A stretch of DNA of 64,000 nucleotides from Nocardia arizonensis (GCF_001310275.1 NZ_LGYZ01000068.1:1-64000); one strand, 5' to 3'; shown: positions 38,852 through 48,366, counted from the first letter of the stretch. Notes: generated by a model not told the origin, from the letters alone. Numbers and translations are program-made.

Positions 38852-39186
38852 AGGTCGAAGAGATACTGGCCGGCGCGAGAGATGCGGTGACCGCCGAGCG
38901 GGTGTACTCCGAACCCGTCGAGCACGACGGCCTCACGGTGATCACCGCCGCCGCGGTGTCCGGTGGCGCGGGCGGCGGGAGCAGCAACGACAAGGAGGGC
39001 CAAGGCGGCGCGGGCGCGGGGTTCGGGCTCGGCGGCAGGCCGGTGGGCGCGTACGTGATCAAGGACGGCCGCGCGCGGTGGCAGCCCGCCCTCGACGTGA
39101 ACCGGCTGATCACCGTGGCAGGCTGCGTCGCGGTCGCCACGGTGTTGGCGGCCGCGGGCATTGTCAGGAAGGTGCTCGACCGATAG
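38848..39186 (+). CDS. GerW/YtfJ-family protein
   Basis: A 112-residue protein with the GerW fold: VYSEPVEHDGLTVITAAAVS, then a Gly-rich stretch (residues 46-65) and a C-terminal hydrophobic helix at about 90-108. The family includes YtfJ of Bacillus spores but is widespread in non-sporulating actinobacteria, where its role is unknown. The ATG follows CAGGGAGTCACGG, and the gene overlaps its upstream partner by four bases. The broken NADAR gene starts directly after it. Confidence 0.8.
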   Translation: MKVEEILAGARDAVTAERVYSEPVEHDGLTVITAAAVSGGAGGGSSNDKEGQGGAGAGFGLGGRPVGAYVIKDGRARWQPALDVNRLITVAGCVAVATVLAAAGIVRKVLDR

Positions 39187-39660
39187 GAGGACATTCTCCG
39201 AGCGCCGGTCGCCTGCCTCGGGCAGACTGCTTCGCGTGGATGTGGATTCGGTGGAACGGCTGTCGACTTCGCCACCGCCGAGCACTACATGATGTGGCGC
39301 AAGGCCATGCTGTTCGACGATGCCGCCACCGCCGAGCGGGTACTGGCCGCGGGTCATTCGAAACAGGCCAAGGATCTCGGCCGCGAGGTGCGCGATTTCG
39401 ACGAGACCGTATGGAACAGGAACCGTTTCGAGATCGTGGTTGCCGGCAATACCGCCAAGTTCGACCAGCATCCCGACCTGGGCGACTATCTGCGGCACAC
39501 CGGTGGGCGGGTACTCGTGGAAGCCGGTCCGGTGGACCGGGTCTGGGGCATCGGACTTGCCGCCGACGATCCTCGGGTCGAGGATCCCGCGCGTTGGCGG
39601 GGTCTGAACCTGCTCGGCTTCGCCCTCGTGCGGGCCAGGTCGGCGCCGGCGTCGCGCTAG
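39187..39660 (+). pseudogene. Broken NADAR (YbiA-like) family gene
   Basis: The segment from about 39260 reads DFATAEHYMMWRKAMLFDD and ends GPVDRVWGIGLAADDP and WRGLNLLGFALVRAR, the C-terminal three quarters of a NADAR protein. The expected N-terminal piece is seen in another frame between 39186 and 39255 (GGHSPSAGRLPRAD and CFAWMWIRW), so a frameshift lies near 39255. The first 30 or so residues are missing, with the remnant starting directly after gerW. NADAR proteins act on ADP-ribose or riboflavin-related metabolites. A start at the ATG at 39289 would lack part of the fold, so the gene is probably inactive. Confidence 0.65.
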
Positions 39661-40706
39661 CCTTCGGGTGGCCGCGCCGAGCGCCCGGCCTCCTCGGCCG
39701 CGCGGGTGCGCCACAGTTGAGCTTCGGCGTGGTTGCCCTGCCGGTCGAGCAATTCCGACAGTCCGGCCATCGCGCGCGCCTCGCCGAGTTCGGCGGCGGT
39801 GCGCCACCAGTGTTCGGCGCCCGCGAAATCACCGCGTCGGTAGCGGACGACGCCCAGATCATAGGCGGCGGGGGAGTGCCCGGCGGCCGATGCCTGCGCC
39901 CACAGCCCGCACGCCTGTTCCTCCTCGCCCATTTTGTACATCTCGACGCCGAGATCGTAGAGGGCGTTGCGATATCCCGGGTCGGGTCCGGCGTGGCGCT
40001 GCTGCTGCTCCGGTCCGGTGCCGGGCACGGGCAGATCGGCCGCTGGTGGTCGCGCGGGCACCGGATCGGCGGGCGGAGGGCGCACGTCCGCGAGACGATA
40101 TTGTTCGGTCGCCTCGAGATCGGGGGAGTTCGAGGTCGCCACGGACTCCGGTGATCCGTCCGCTTCCGGCGGCGGAATCTCGCGGGCGGGACGCAGCGGT
40201 GCGGGCGTGGTCAACAGAGCGACCACGAGATTGGCGAAATTGGGCGGCCCCTCACCGATACTGCACCACAGGGCGATTCGCCCGTCGGGCACATCCTCGA
40301 CGAGGATGCCGTAGTTGCCGGTCCAGGATTTCTGCACGCCGAGCGCGTCCACCCAGACCGGAGTGAGCGTGAAGAGGGCTTCCGGTCCGGTGGGAGTCAG
40401 TTCGAAGGTGACACCGCTGTAGAGCGCGTCGCTCCAGACGTCGACGCCGCCGAGGCGCCTGCCCTCGAGGTCGATGTAGCCGTCGACCATCGACAGTCCG
40501 ATGCCCTGGCCGCGCAGCCCCGCGGGCGGAGCCGCCGACAGCAGGGCCATGGTCAGCAGTTTCGGTTCCCGACCCAGCGGTTCGGTGTACATCGGGTAGA
40601 TCATGCTGCCGTTCCAGCGGATCGGTTCGGCCGAGGTGTAACGGGCGGCGAGTGGTTGGTTTTCGGCCGCATTCCGGGCAAATCTGCGCGAATACGGCTC
40701 GTTCAT
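39657..40706 (-). CDS. Sel1/TPR-like repeat protein with unknown N-terminal domain
   Basis: A 349-residue soluble protein. The N-terminal 170 residues form an unfamiliar beta-rich domain (WVDALGVQKSWTGNYGILVE); a Pro-rich linker follows (about 175-235); residues 240-345 carry three Sel1-type repeats (ALYDLGVEMYKMGEEEQA, AAYDLGVVRYRRGDFAGAE and AMAGLSELLDRQGNHAEA). Sel1 repeats mediate protein contacts. It is convergent with the NADAR remnant, sharing four bases at the stops. Function unknown. Confidence 0.82.
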   Translation of the reverse strand: MNEPYSRRFARNAAENQPLAARYTSAEPIRWNGSMIYPMYTEPLGREPKLLTMALLSAAPPAGLRGQGIGLSMVDGYIDLEGRRLGGVDVWSDALYSGVTFELTPTGPEALFTLTPVWVDALGVQKSWTGNYGILVEDVPDGRIALWCSIGEGPPNFANLVVALLTTPAPLRPAREIPPPEADGSPESVATSNSPDLEATEQYRLADVRPPPADPVPARPPAADLPVPGTGPEQQQRHAGPDPGYRNALYDLGVEMYKMGEEEQACGLWAQASAAGHSPAAYDLGVVRYRRGDFAGAEHWWRTAAELGEARAMAGLSELLDRQGNHAEAQLWRTRAAEEAGRSARPPEG

Positions 40707-40869
40707 CGGTCGCGTCCCACCTTTCCGCGATGCTCATCGCCATCGGATGCCCTGTTCGGCGGGTTCAACCTACTCGCCGTCGCACGAGTCGGCGCACCAA
40801 TGGGTCACCTAGTCCCAGGGCCATCCAGGACTGTTATGAAAGTGAGTTGTTCGCTTGTTCGGGACGCGA

Positions 40870-41130
40870 TCACGCCCGTTCGGGCAGGGCACACACCATC
40901 CCCTCTGCCATCCCCATCGGCCGCACACCGAGCCCCTGATTGAGTCGCGCCCGCTGGTTCTCCCATGCGACGGCCGTCGCCAGTTCCGCCAACTGCGCCC
41001 TGGACAGCCGCGTGAGCAGTCGCGCGCGCAGGGGTTCGACGTCCACCGCGGGCGTGGCGGACATGGCCTCGGCGAAGGCGATCACCGCCTTCTCGAGTTC
41101 CGAATAGGCCGTGCTGGTGCGGTACGGGAT
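40870..41130 (-). pseudogene. 5'-truncated carboxymuconolactone decarboxylase/AhpD-like gene
   Basis: The frame reads YSELEKAVIAFAEAMSATP and later ELATAVAWENQRARLNQGLG and GMAEGMVCALPER, the C-terminal third of a CMD-family protein. The catalytic CxxC/His region upstream is absent: at about 41130 the frame runs into the 3' end of the hemerythrin gene, whose last residues overlap it. A deletion that joined the two genes explains this best. No start codon with a ribosome binding site precedes the piece. Confidence 0.6.
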
Positions 41131-41870
41131 ACGTCGAGGTGCCCGGCGGGTACTACCCCGAAAGCAGCCGCGTGCCGCCGCTCGAACCGACGCCGGGTCA
41201 ACCGCAACAACACCCGCTCCGGAACTCTCGCCCTGGACAGCAGTTCGGCCGCCGCGGGCGCGGGCAGGCCGTGAAATGCCCACGGCAGCATCGTGCACAC
41301 CATGCGCAGCGAATACGACCGCCCGATCGCGCGCTCGATCCGCGCATACTCCTCGGGCGTCACCACCCGCTGCACCAGCGGCAACGCCTCGCGCTCCTCA
41401 TGGGCCGTGTGGTCGGCGAGAATGCGCCCGAGCGCCGCGAGCCGCGCCCGGATCCGACCGGCGCCCTCGTCGTCCGGCCGCGCGAGCACATCGACGAACC
41501 CGGAATCGCATCCGGCGACCGCGGGCCCGATCTCGGCGTGTTCGCGCTCCATGGCGGCGATGACACCGCGATCGGCGTCGGTGCCGCGATCGGCGACCGC
41601 GATCGACAGCGCGGGCCAGTAGTGCTCGTCCTCGACGGCGTGATGGTGGTGCAGCAACTCGGCGAACAGTGCCCAGTAGTCCGCGAGCGCCCGCCAGGCG
41701 CCGGTGTCGGCCGGGGGAGTGAGCGCGGCGGCCGATATCAGATCGGCGATATCGCGGCGCAGCGCGAAGTGCATGATGTACATGCCGGTGTGGTCGATGG
41801 GTCCGTCGGCGACACATGCTTGGCCCGGCAGGCTGACCTGGGCGGCGTGACGGGTCGGGGTCTCGTGCAT
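41082..41870 (-). CDS. Hemerythrin HHE-domain protein
   Basis: A 262-residue protein with a four-helix hemerythrin domain at about 20-185. Likely iron ligands are His in DHTGMYIMHFALR, LLHHHHAVEDEHYWP and MEREHAE, and HTAHEEREALPLV. Such proteins bind a di-iron centre and sense or handle O2, NO or peroxide. I chose the ATG at 41870 behind AGGAG with a five-base spacer; a GTG two codons earlier overlaps the upstream stop. The last 15 residues lie over the CMD remnant, so the C terminus may be altered by the deletion noted there. Confidence 0.85.
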   Translation of the reverse strand: MHETPTRHAAQVSLPGQACVADGPIDHTGMYIMHFALRRDIADLISAAALTPPADTGAWRALADYWALFAELLHHHHAVEDEHYWPALSIAVADRGTDADRGVIAAMEREHAEIGPAVAGCDSGFVDVLARPDDEGAGRIRARLAALGRILADHTAHEEREALPLVQRVVTPEEYARIERAIGRSYSLRMVCTMLPWAFHGLPAPAAAELLSRARVPERVLLRLTRRRFERRHAAAFGVVPAGHLDVSRTAPARPIRNSRRR

Positions 41871-41872
41871 TG

Positions 41873-42589
41873 TCACTCCTCATCGATACGGGGGATTCGG
41901 GATTCGGTCCGTAGCCAGCGCCACGCGAGCGCGCCGACCCAGAGTTGGAAAGCGAGCGTGCTCACGGCCAGCGCCGGGAACAGCCCGGAGTGCACGAGCG
42001 TCGCGCTTCCCGCGAGACTCGCGCCAAGCACCACCACGCCCGTGCGCCGCAACCATCGCTCGCCGGGCACCGACTGCGTGCTGAGCACGATCGCCCCGAT
42101 GAACAGCGCACGCGGCATCGCCGACAAGGCGAGGGCGAACGGTGCCACCGCATCCCACCCAGCCAGGATTCGCGCATCCGCACCGGTGTCCGCGGTCTCG
42201 AGCGCGACATCGTGCAGCATGCCCGCCAACGGCCAGAGCAGCGCTACCAGCGTGCCCGAGGCGACCGCCACCGTGGCCGTCGCACCGGACCGGTCACCGT
42301 CGCGCAACCGCGCACCGACCACGCCGAGAAATCCGAGCAGCAGCATCCCCGAGACCATCAGGGCGAAGTTGCCGACCCGATAGAACTGCTGCGCGTCGAG
42401 TACAGCCACACCGCGTTCGAGCGGCGCGGTGCTCGGTGATCCCCCTTTCGGCAGCACGAGTACCGCCATCGCCGCCACCACCGCGAGCTGACAGGCCGCA
42501 AAGGCGACCCCGCACCGCGCGCTCTGACGCAGCGGCGCGGCCGCGCGATCTCCGCGGACGGATCCGGTATCGAGATATGTTGTGTGCAT
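41873..42589 (-). CDS. Integral membrane protein (six segments), unknown function
   Basis: A 238-residue protein with about six hydrophobic helices (near 27-48, 73-95, 103-125, 145-165, 178-198 and 205-225) and short charged loops. I do not recognise the family; it resembles small DUF4386-like membrane proteins. Its stop lies next to the hemerythrin start, so the two are co-transcribed and it may act in the same stress response. The ATG at 42589 is preferred to a longer frame. It is divergent from the two-component system 129 bases away. Confidence 0.78.
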   Translation of the reverse strand: MHTTYLDTGSVRGDRAAAPLRQSARCGVAFAACQLAVVAAMAVLVLPKGGSPSTAPLERGVAVLDAQQFYRVGNFALMVSGMLLLGFLGVVGARLRDGDRSGATATVAVASGTLVALLWPLAGMLHDVALETADTGADARILAGWDAVAPFALALSAMPRALFIGAIVLSTQSVPGERWLRRTGVVVLGASLAGSATLVHSGLFPALAVSTLAFQLWVGALAWRWLRTESRIPRIDEE

Positions 42590-42718
42590 GGGCTTTTCCT
42601 GCAGGTCGGGCTGTCGATTCCGATGCTCGAAGACTAGAAACCGCCGCCTGTCCGACACATCGACCGATGGGCGGGCGCCCTCTCGGCGTACGGGCTGATC
42701 ACCCGCTCATCCCGTGGG

Positions 42719-43870
42719 ATGACGACGATCGCCCCTGCACTCCCTTACCCTCGCTGGGTGACCCCGGCCGAACGACTGCGCACCACATGGCAGGATGCGG
42801 TGGCGGCTGTCGTCCTCGTCGCGGCCGGACTGGTCCAAACCGCGGTGTTCCCCATCGCGCCGCGCGGTATCGGCGAGCTCTACGTCCTCGCTTCGACGCT
42901 CCCGCTGGCCTGGCGCCGCACCTACCCGGTCACCTCGGCGCTGATCTCCGCACCGGCCTGGCTCATCCCGCTCGACGGCTTCCCGGTCCTCGGATTCGTC
43001 ACGGTGATCCTCCAGTTCTATGCCCTGGGGGCATGGGGACGGCCCGGTGTCGCGGTGACCGCGGTGACCGTCTGGGCGTCGGCCGCGGCCGTGATCGGCA
43101 CCCTGCTGGGTCCGGAGGAGCCGGTGGCGGCGATCGGTGCGGTGCTGGTCGTCGCCGCGCCGGTGATCGCGGGCCGGATCGTCGCCCGTCTGCGCCGTCA
43201 GAATGCCGAGATCCGCGCTTTGACCAACGAGTTGCGTTACGAACGCGCCCGCGCCGAGGAGGCCGCCGTCGCCGCCGAACGAACCCGCATCGCCCGGGAA
43301 CTCCACGATGTCGTCGGCCACGAACTGACCCTCATCGCCATCCAGGCCGAAGCCGCCGCCTCGGCCCTGAAACTGGCACCCGACAAGGCCACCGCACCGG
43401 TCGAAGCGATCCGCACGACCGCCCACCACACCCTGACCAGCATCCGCCAGGCCCTCGACGTCCTGGCCCCACTGCCCGACGGGGACATCCCGGGCGACCC
43501 CGACCTGGTCACCGTGGCCGACAACGCCCGCTCGGTCGGCATCCCGAACACTCTCACCGTCACCGGCACACCACCGCCCGAACGCGGCACCACACTGTCC
43601 GCCGTCAACCGCATCCTGCGCGAATGCCTCACCAACGCGGGCAAACACGCACCCGGCGAGCGGGTCGACATCACCATCGACTGGTCCGCCGGCCGAGTCA
43701 CCCTGCACTCGACCAACCCCGCCGCCTGCCCCGACCGACCGTGCCCCGGCCGAGGACTGACCGGCATGCGACACCGCGCCGAACTACTCGGCGGTACGTT
43801 TGAAACCCACACGGACCGAGGCCGTTTCGACATCACGGTGACCATCCCGTTCGAAACCAGGCTCCGATGA
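42719..43870 (+). CDS. Sensor histidine kinase (NarL/DesK type)
   Basis: A 383-residue membrane kinase. Residues 20-150 contain four to five helices, with no large extracellular domain, so the signal is probably sensed in or near the membrane. The HisKA_3 motif is ARELHDVVGHELTLIAIQ with His196, and the ATPase domain has RILRECLTNAGKHAPG and GRGLTGMRHRAELLGG. It overlaps the response regulator by four bases. It is divergent from the membrane protein/hemerythrin pair, which may be its target. Confidence 0.92.
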   Translation: MTTIAPALPYPRWVTPAERLRTTWQDAVAAVVLVAAGLVQTAVFPIAPRGIGELYVLASTLPLAWRRTYPVTSALISAPAWLIPLDGFPVLGFVTVILQFYALGAWGRPGVAVTAVTVWASAAAVIGTLLGPEEPVAAIGAVLVVAAPVIAGRIVARLRRQNAEIRALTNELRYERARAEEAAVAAERTRIARELHDVVGHELTLIAIQAEAAASALKLAPDKATAPVEAIRTTAHHTLTSIRQALDVLAPLPDGDIPGDPDLVTVADNARSVGIPNTLTVTGTPPPERGTTLSAVNRILRECLTNAGKHAPGERVDITIDWSAGRVTLHSTNPAACPDRPCPGRGLTGMRHRAELLGGTFETHTDRGRFDITVTIPFETRLR

Positions 43871-44520
43871 CGCGAGTCCTGCTGGTCGACGACCAGGACC
43901 TCGTCCGCCAGGGTCTGCGCACCATCCTCGAACTCGGCGGCATCGACGTGGCCGGTGAAGTGTCCGACGGCGCCGCCGCCGTGACGGCCGCCACCTCCTT
44001 GCACCCCGACGTCGTCCTGATGGACCTGCGCATGCCCGGCGTGGACGGCATCGAGGCGACCCGCCGAATCCTCGCCCTGCGCCCCGAAATCCGCATCCTG
44101 GCCTTGACCACCTTCGACCATGACCAACACGTCGTCGACGCCCTGCGCGCGGGCGCCTGCGGTTTCCTCCTCAAGGACGTCACCGCCGACGGTCTCATCA
44201 CCGCCGTCACCCGTGCCGCCGCGGGCGAACCCGTCGTCTCCCCGGCCGTTCTGTCTCGACTGATGACCCATTTCTCCACCCGGCCACCGACCCCCGCCCA
44301 CCTACCACCCGGCTTGGCCGACCTCAGCGCCCGCGAATCCGAAATCCTCGCCCTCATAGGCGCGGGCCGCACCAACACCGAGATAGCCGAAGAACTGTTC
44401 ATCACAATGGCCACGGTCAAAACCCATGTCCGTCATATCTTCGCCAAACTCGATCTCAGGGACCGAGCTCACGCTGTGCTGGCGGCCCGGGACGCGGGCC
44501 TCGAGCCGCCGCGACGGTGA
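43867..44520 (+). CDS. LuxR/NarL-family response regulator
   Basis: A 217-residue regulator. The receiver domain has VDDQDLVRQG and the acceptor Asp53 in VVLMDLRMPG, plus LALTTFDHDQ and LLKDVT. A LuxR helix-turn-helix lies near the C terminus (LSARESEILALIGAGRTNTE, then TVKTHVRHIFAKLDL). It is the cognate partner of the kinase upstream. The targets are unknown, with the divergent operon the simplest candidate. The gene is convergent with the lipoprotein gene 101 bases downstream. Confidence 0.93.
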   Translation: MTRVLLVDDQDLVRQGLRTILELGGIDVAGEVSDGAAAVTAATSLHPDVVLMDLRMPGVDGIEATRRILALRPEIRILALTTFDHDQHVVDALRAGACGFLLKDVTADGLITAVTRAAAGEPVVSPAVLSRLMTHFSTRPPTPAHLPPGLADLSARESEILALIGAGRTNTEIAEELFITMATVKTHVRHIFAKLDLRDRAHAVLAARDAGLEPPRR

Positions 44521-44621
44521 TGACATCGCCGGCACTCGACAATTCCGTAGCACCGGAACCGAGCAGAGAACCGCCACAGTGACGAAAAGGCGGAGCACCC
44601 GAAGCAGAGTAGGACACCGCC

Positions 44622-45767
44622 TCAGCGGGCGCCCTCGAGTACCCGATACTGAGTACGGGCGATCTCGAAGGCTTCGTTCTCGGTCTTCTCCCAGATCTCG
44701 GCGACGTAGCGTCCGCGGACCAGAATGCAGAACCACCGACTCGTCGCGGCGCTCGTCGCCGACCAGCAGGTCGTGTCGGGCACATCGGGGGAGGCGGCGG
44801 GGGAGAGCTTCGCGTCGCCGAGAGCATAGGAAGTCACCGCGGCGATGCCGAGAGCTCCGGCGAGGGTTATCGCGCCCGCCCCATCGCGAGTGCGGAAGAC
44901 GTTCGCGTCCCCGACACCCATGACGTCCATGCCGACATCGGTGAAGACCGAGCGCAAGCGGCGGGGATCGTAGACGAGCAGCGCGGCGCCCGCGGGACCG
45001 TACGCGCCGGTGGCGGCGCCGCCGCTGCCGGTCGCCAGTGCGAGAACACCCGAGGGGTCGCGGGACAGGCCGGCGTACTTCGCCGGGTCGGTCGCGACGA
45101 AGCTGTCCAGCAGGGGCCGTTGCAGTTCCGCGGCCCGGACGGTGACGGCTTCGGTCGTAGCGGTGTCGACGGCGTTCACCGCGGAGTAGATGACATATTC
45201 CCGATACGGCGTGAAGGCCATGCTCGCGTAGAAACTGGTCTGACGAACTCGGCTGAACCTCGTCTCCGTAGCCTCGGCCAGCGGGACAGCCTCACGGTTG
45301 TCGACTTCCAGCATGCCCTTGGTGGTGAGCGCCGCCTCCGCGAGGTCGTCGGCCGCACGCGTGGCGGTCACGGCGTCGGGGAAGCGGATCACGCCCTGGG
45401 TCAACCCCTTTCGCGGATGTGCGCCGGACGCGGAATGGTAGGTGAGGTAGCCGGCCAGCATGCCGTTGTCGACGGCGGCGGCGGTGATGGCGGGATTGTG
45501 CCCCACATTGACCAACAGGAAAGGGCGGGTCAGCGGGCCGGAGCTACCCGGGATGGTCAGGTCGGGATCGATGTCGTTCGGATGCGCCGTGACGTCGGCC
45601 AGCCGCACCCCCTCGGCGAGCGCGCCCTCGCGGACCGGATCGACCGCGACGGGCGTGCTCGTCGGTGCGGCCGAAGGTTGTGCCTGCGGTGTGCCCGGCA
45701 CGGTGGAACAGGAACTCATCGTGATCGCGACGGCCGTCAGCGCCGCCCCCCACATCCAGCGATACAT
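44622..45767 (-). CDS. DUF7373-type lipoprotein
   Basis: A 381-residue exported protein with a lipobox ending MSSC near residue 20, followed by a Thr/Pro/Ala-rich linker. The mature part has PLTRPFLLVNVGHNP, YREYVIYSAVN and VFTDVGMDVMGVGDANVFRTRD, patterns of a lipoprotein family frequent in Nocardia and Rhodococcus. Function unknown; two C-terminal cysteines (DTTCWSATS and RWFCILVRG) could form a disulfide. It appears to be a single-gene unit with a promoter in the 45768-45877 space. Confidence 0.78.
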   Translation of the reverse strand: MYRWMWGAALTAVAITMSSCSTVPGTPQAQPSAAPTSTPVAVDPVREGALAEGVRLADVTAHPNDIDPDLTIPGSSGPLTRPFLLVNVGHNPAITAAAVDNGMLAGYLTYHSASGAHPRKGLTQGVIRFPDAVTATRAADDLAEAALTTKGMLEVDNREAVPLAEATETRFSRVRQTSFYASMAFTPYREYVIYSAVNAVDTATTEAVTVRAAELQRPLLDSFVATDPAKYAGLSRDPSGVLALATGSGGAATGAYGPAGAALLVYDPRRLRSVFTDVGMDVMGVGDANVFRTRDGAGAITLAGALGIAAVTSYALGDAKLSPAASPDVPDTTCWSATSAATSRWFCILVRGRYVAEIWEKTENEAFEIARTQYRVLEGAR

Positions 45768-45877
45768 AACCCGATCCTCGCAGACGGCCCGTCACCGGCC
45801 CGAACCCACCCACCCGTCCGCATCGGGCGCCCAGCAGCGCCGGTTCACGGATCACTATGTCGTGCAAGCGATTCGGA

Positions 45878-46898
45878 TCACTCAGATCCCGATGTATATC
45901 GGCGACCGGTCTGCCATATCGCACGGCTCATAGGTCGCACGCCGCGCCGGAGAAAGGAGGCGATATCTCCGGCACGGTGCGGCTGATGCTGTTCGACACC
46001 AGGAAATCTCAGGATGCGACGAATATCATAGGTGCTGGAGAATTTTGCACTGTTACGGATTCCTGCTGTTATATCCCGTCCGAATCGGGTCAGGTCTTTG
46101 CCTGTCTCGATTGCAGTGCTCGTCGCGGAGGTGATGCGGCGTGCGCCGGTTCCGACGCCGCGTGCGAGTCCTATTCCGCCTTCTAATGGTGAAGAAGACA
46201 TTCACCGCCGCCTTGGGGATCGCGTAGGCGTAGTCGCCGCGTTGGAAGTCGGGGGTGGCGAAGAGCCCGGTGACCAGACCGCCCCACGCCTGCGCCGCAC
46301 TCGGGCCGCCCGCGGGGCCTGTGCCGATCAAGGCCGCGAGTCCGGCGAGTGCTTGATCGTGTTGTTGCTGTTCGAGATACCACGCGGCGGTGCCCGGGTC
46401 GTGTTCACGAACCCAGCTCAGCGTTTCGCCCATTCGGTAGGATTCGGCGAATATCGAGCCGAGCCCGGCTCCGACCGAGGTGATGTTCTCCCAGATGTTC
46501 TTGTCGGCGAAACCACGCCGATCCCCGGCGGACGAGTCGGTGAACACCTTGCCGTTGGCGTCGTAACCCTTGTGGGAGTTGTCGAGTCGGTTGAATTCGA
46601 GCCGGGAATGGTCCGGCGCCCAGACCGTGTATCGCCACGAGTCCTTGAACTCGATCTCGTAGCCGTTCTCCAGGACCTGGCGACGCTATCCGAATCGGGT
46701 GTCGTACTGCGTGATCCCGCCGTGTTCGTCGTAGAAGACTTCGTAGGTGGGGTTGCCGTCCTTGTCGAGAGTCGCGGTTCTGAGGGGCATACCGCGGAAG
46801 TCGACGGTACTCGCCTGTGTCGAACCGTTGTTGTCATTGATCGAGAGCAACCGAGCCGCGAACACGCCACACCAGTCACATTCGTTCACTTTCGTCAC
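45878..46898 (-). pseudogene. Broken secreted-toxin-like gene (type VII/Rhs-type polymorphic protein C-terminal part)
   Basis: One frame runs from 46898 to about 46190 with a single in-frame TAG at 46686-46688 (reading ...QYDTRFG, stop, RRQVLENGYEIEF). On both sides the text is coherent: TYEVFYDEHGGITQYDTRFG before, YTVWAPDHSRLEFNRLDN and a C-terminal helical region after. Near 46185 the frame breaks again and PLEGGIGLARGVGTG continues in another frame. The repeats and hydrophobic tail resemble Rhs-like or WXG-linked secreted proteins. Lower GC than its flanks supports import. No intact immunity gene is seen nearby. Confidence 0.6.
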
Positions 46899-46954
46899 AG
46901 TGACGATAAATTGCCCGTATAAATATTCACCATCTGACCTGCGAGATCACGACT

Positions 46955-47020
46955 ACTGCCATCTCTTACCGGATACCGGCGCCAATCCAGTCCACTGCCA
47001 ACCTTTCCAGATTACTGCCA
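46955..47020 (+). repeat. Three short direct repeats of ACTGCCA
   Basis: Copies of ACTGCCA begin at 46955, 46994 and 47014, each followed by a pyrimidine-rich stretch and then a CGGAT- or CAGAT-like end. They lie in a gene-free stretch of 46899-47194, which is AT-richer than the rest of the window. I see no coding sequence there. Their purpose is unknown; binding sites or remnants of duplication are options. Confidence 0.35.
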
Positions 47021-47194
47021 CCTTTTCCCGGATCAGGCATATGGGTTCGTTCATCAGATGAAATTCGGGCAGGTTCCGCGCCGATAATCTACATTATGTC
47101 AAGTAGAGCGCTTCCACCGCCGCGTTACAGGACTACACCGACTTCGCCCCCACCGACGGCGGGTCGGACGGCCGACCGCCCGACCCGCCTGCTC

Positions 47195-48265
47195 TCACGG
47201 CCGGATCTGGAACAAGACGTTGAACGGATCTTCGACTTCGGCCTTGCGCACCGTCGCGAAGCCGGCCTCGGCGCACAGCTTGCGCGCCACGTGCTCGTTG
47301 AAGCCGCAGGTGCCCAGGCCCGCCCCGCCCGATGCGAGCGAACTCGTCATGCAGAACAAGACGCTGATGCCGTAGAAGTACGCGCCGAGCGGGCCCGCGT
47401 TGTCCTGGAGTCGGTGGCTGGCGTTGATGTCGACGCACAGGTAGTGCCCGCCCGGCCGCAAAGCCGCTCGGATGGTCTTCAGGATGCCGAGCGGGTCGGC
47501 GGAATCGTGGATCACGTCGAAGGTGGTGATCACGTCGTAGTCCTCGGGCAGACCTGCCGAGACATCGAAGACCTCGAATCGGACACGATCGGTGACGCCG
47601 GCCGCTTGCGCGTTGGCCCGTGCCGCGGTGATCGAGTCGGCGTGGACGTCGTAGCCGACATAGCGGCCCGCCGGGAATTCCCGTGCGAGCCGGATGAGGG
47701 CTTGTCCGTGCCCGCAGCCGAGATCGGCGACGTCGGCGCCACGTTCGAGCAGCCCCACCACGTCGGGGAACGCGGGCAGCCACTGCTGGGTGAGCTGATG
47801 GGTGAACGCTCGACCTGTCGACCTGGCCAGGCCGTGCCACCAGTCGGCGGTGTATTCGTCGAGGGGCACACCGCCACCGGTGCGAAAGGCATCGATCACC
47901 TTGCCGAGCATGCCGGTGAGCCCCAACAGCGCGTGGTGTTCACCGCCGAGGTATGCCGGGCCTTCGATGGCCAGGACAGGTGCGTGGTCGGCGGGCAACG
48001 CGAACCGGTCGGCGTCGGGATCGTAGGTGAGATATCCGTGTGCGGCCATCGAGGACAGCCACTCGCGGGTGTAGCGCTCGGCGGTCGAGGTGCGTACGGC
48101 GAGTTCGGTGCTGCTGACCGGCCTGCTGTCGGCCATCGCCTGCCACAGGCCGAGTCTGTCACCGATCATCGACATCGTGGTGGCCATCCACGCGCTGGTG
48201 TCACCGATAACCCGCCCGACGAATTCCTCTACCCCGGCCTCATCGACCAACTCGACAGTGCTCAT
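47195..48265 (-). CDS. SAM-dependent methyltransferase
   Basis: A 356-residue class I methyltransferase. An N-terminal winged-helix-like dimerisation part (1-110) precedes the SAM site DVADLGCGHGQALIRLAREF, then GYDVHADSI and TTFDVIHDSADPLG. This form is found as methyltransferases linked to secondary metabolism and in UbiE-like or O-methyltransferase families. The ATG follows a strong AGGAGG. It is divergent from the AfsR-type regulator 101 bases away, which probably controls it. Substrate unknown. Confidence 0.88.
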   Translation of the reverse strand: MSTVELVDEAGVEEFVGRVIGDTSAWMATTMSMIGDRLGLWQAMADSRPVSSTELAVRTSTAERYTREWLSSMAAHGYLTYDPDADRFALPADHAPVLAIEGPAYLGGEHHALLGLTGMLGKVIDAFRTGGGVPLDEYTADWWHGLARSTGRAFTHQLTQQWLPAFPDVVGLLERGADVADLGCGHGQALIRLAREFPAGRYVGYDVHADSITAARANAQAAGVTDRVRFEVFDVSAGLPEDYDVITTFDVIHDSADPLGILKTIRAALRPGGHYLCVDINASHRLQDNAGPLGAYFYGISVLFCMTSSLASGGAGLGTCGFNEHVARKLCAEAGFATVRKAEVEDPFNVLFQIRP

Positions 48266-48366
48266 CGTGTACCTCCTACTAGGTTGATTGGTGAAACGAC
48301 TATGAATCGCACCGCATGCAGCTCGGATGCGGCGCGGTTGCACCGGCGGCGGAGCAGTGGGGTGAG

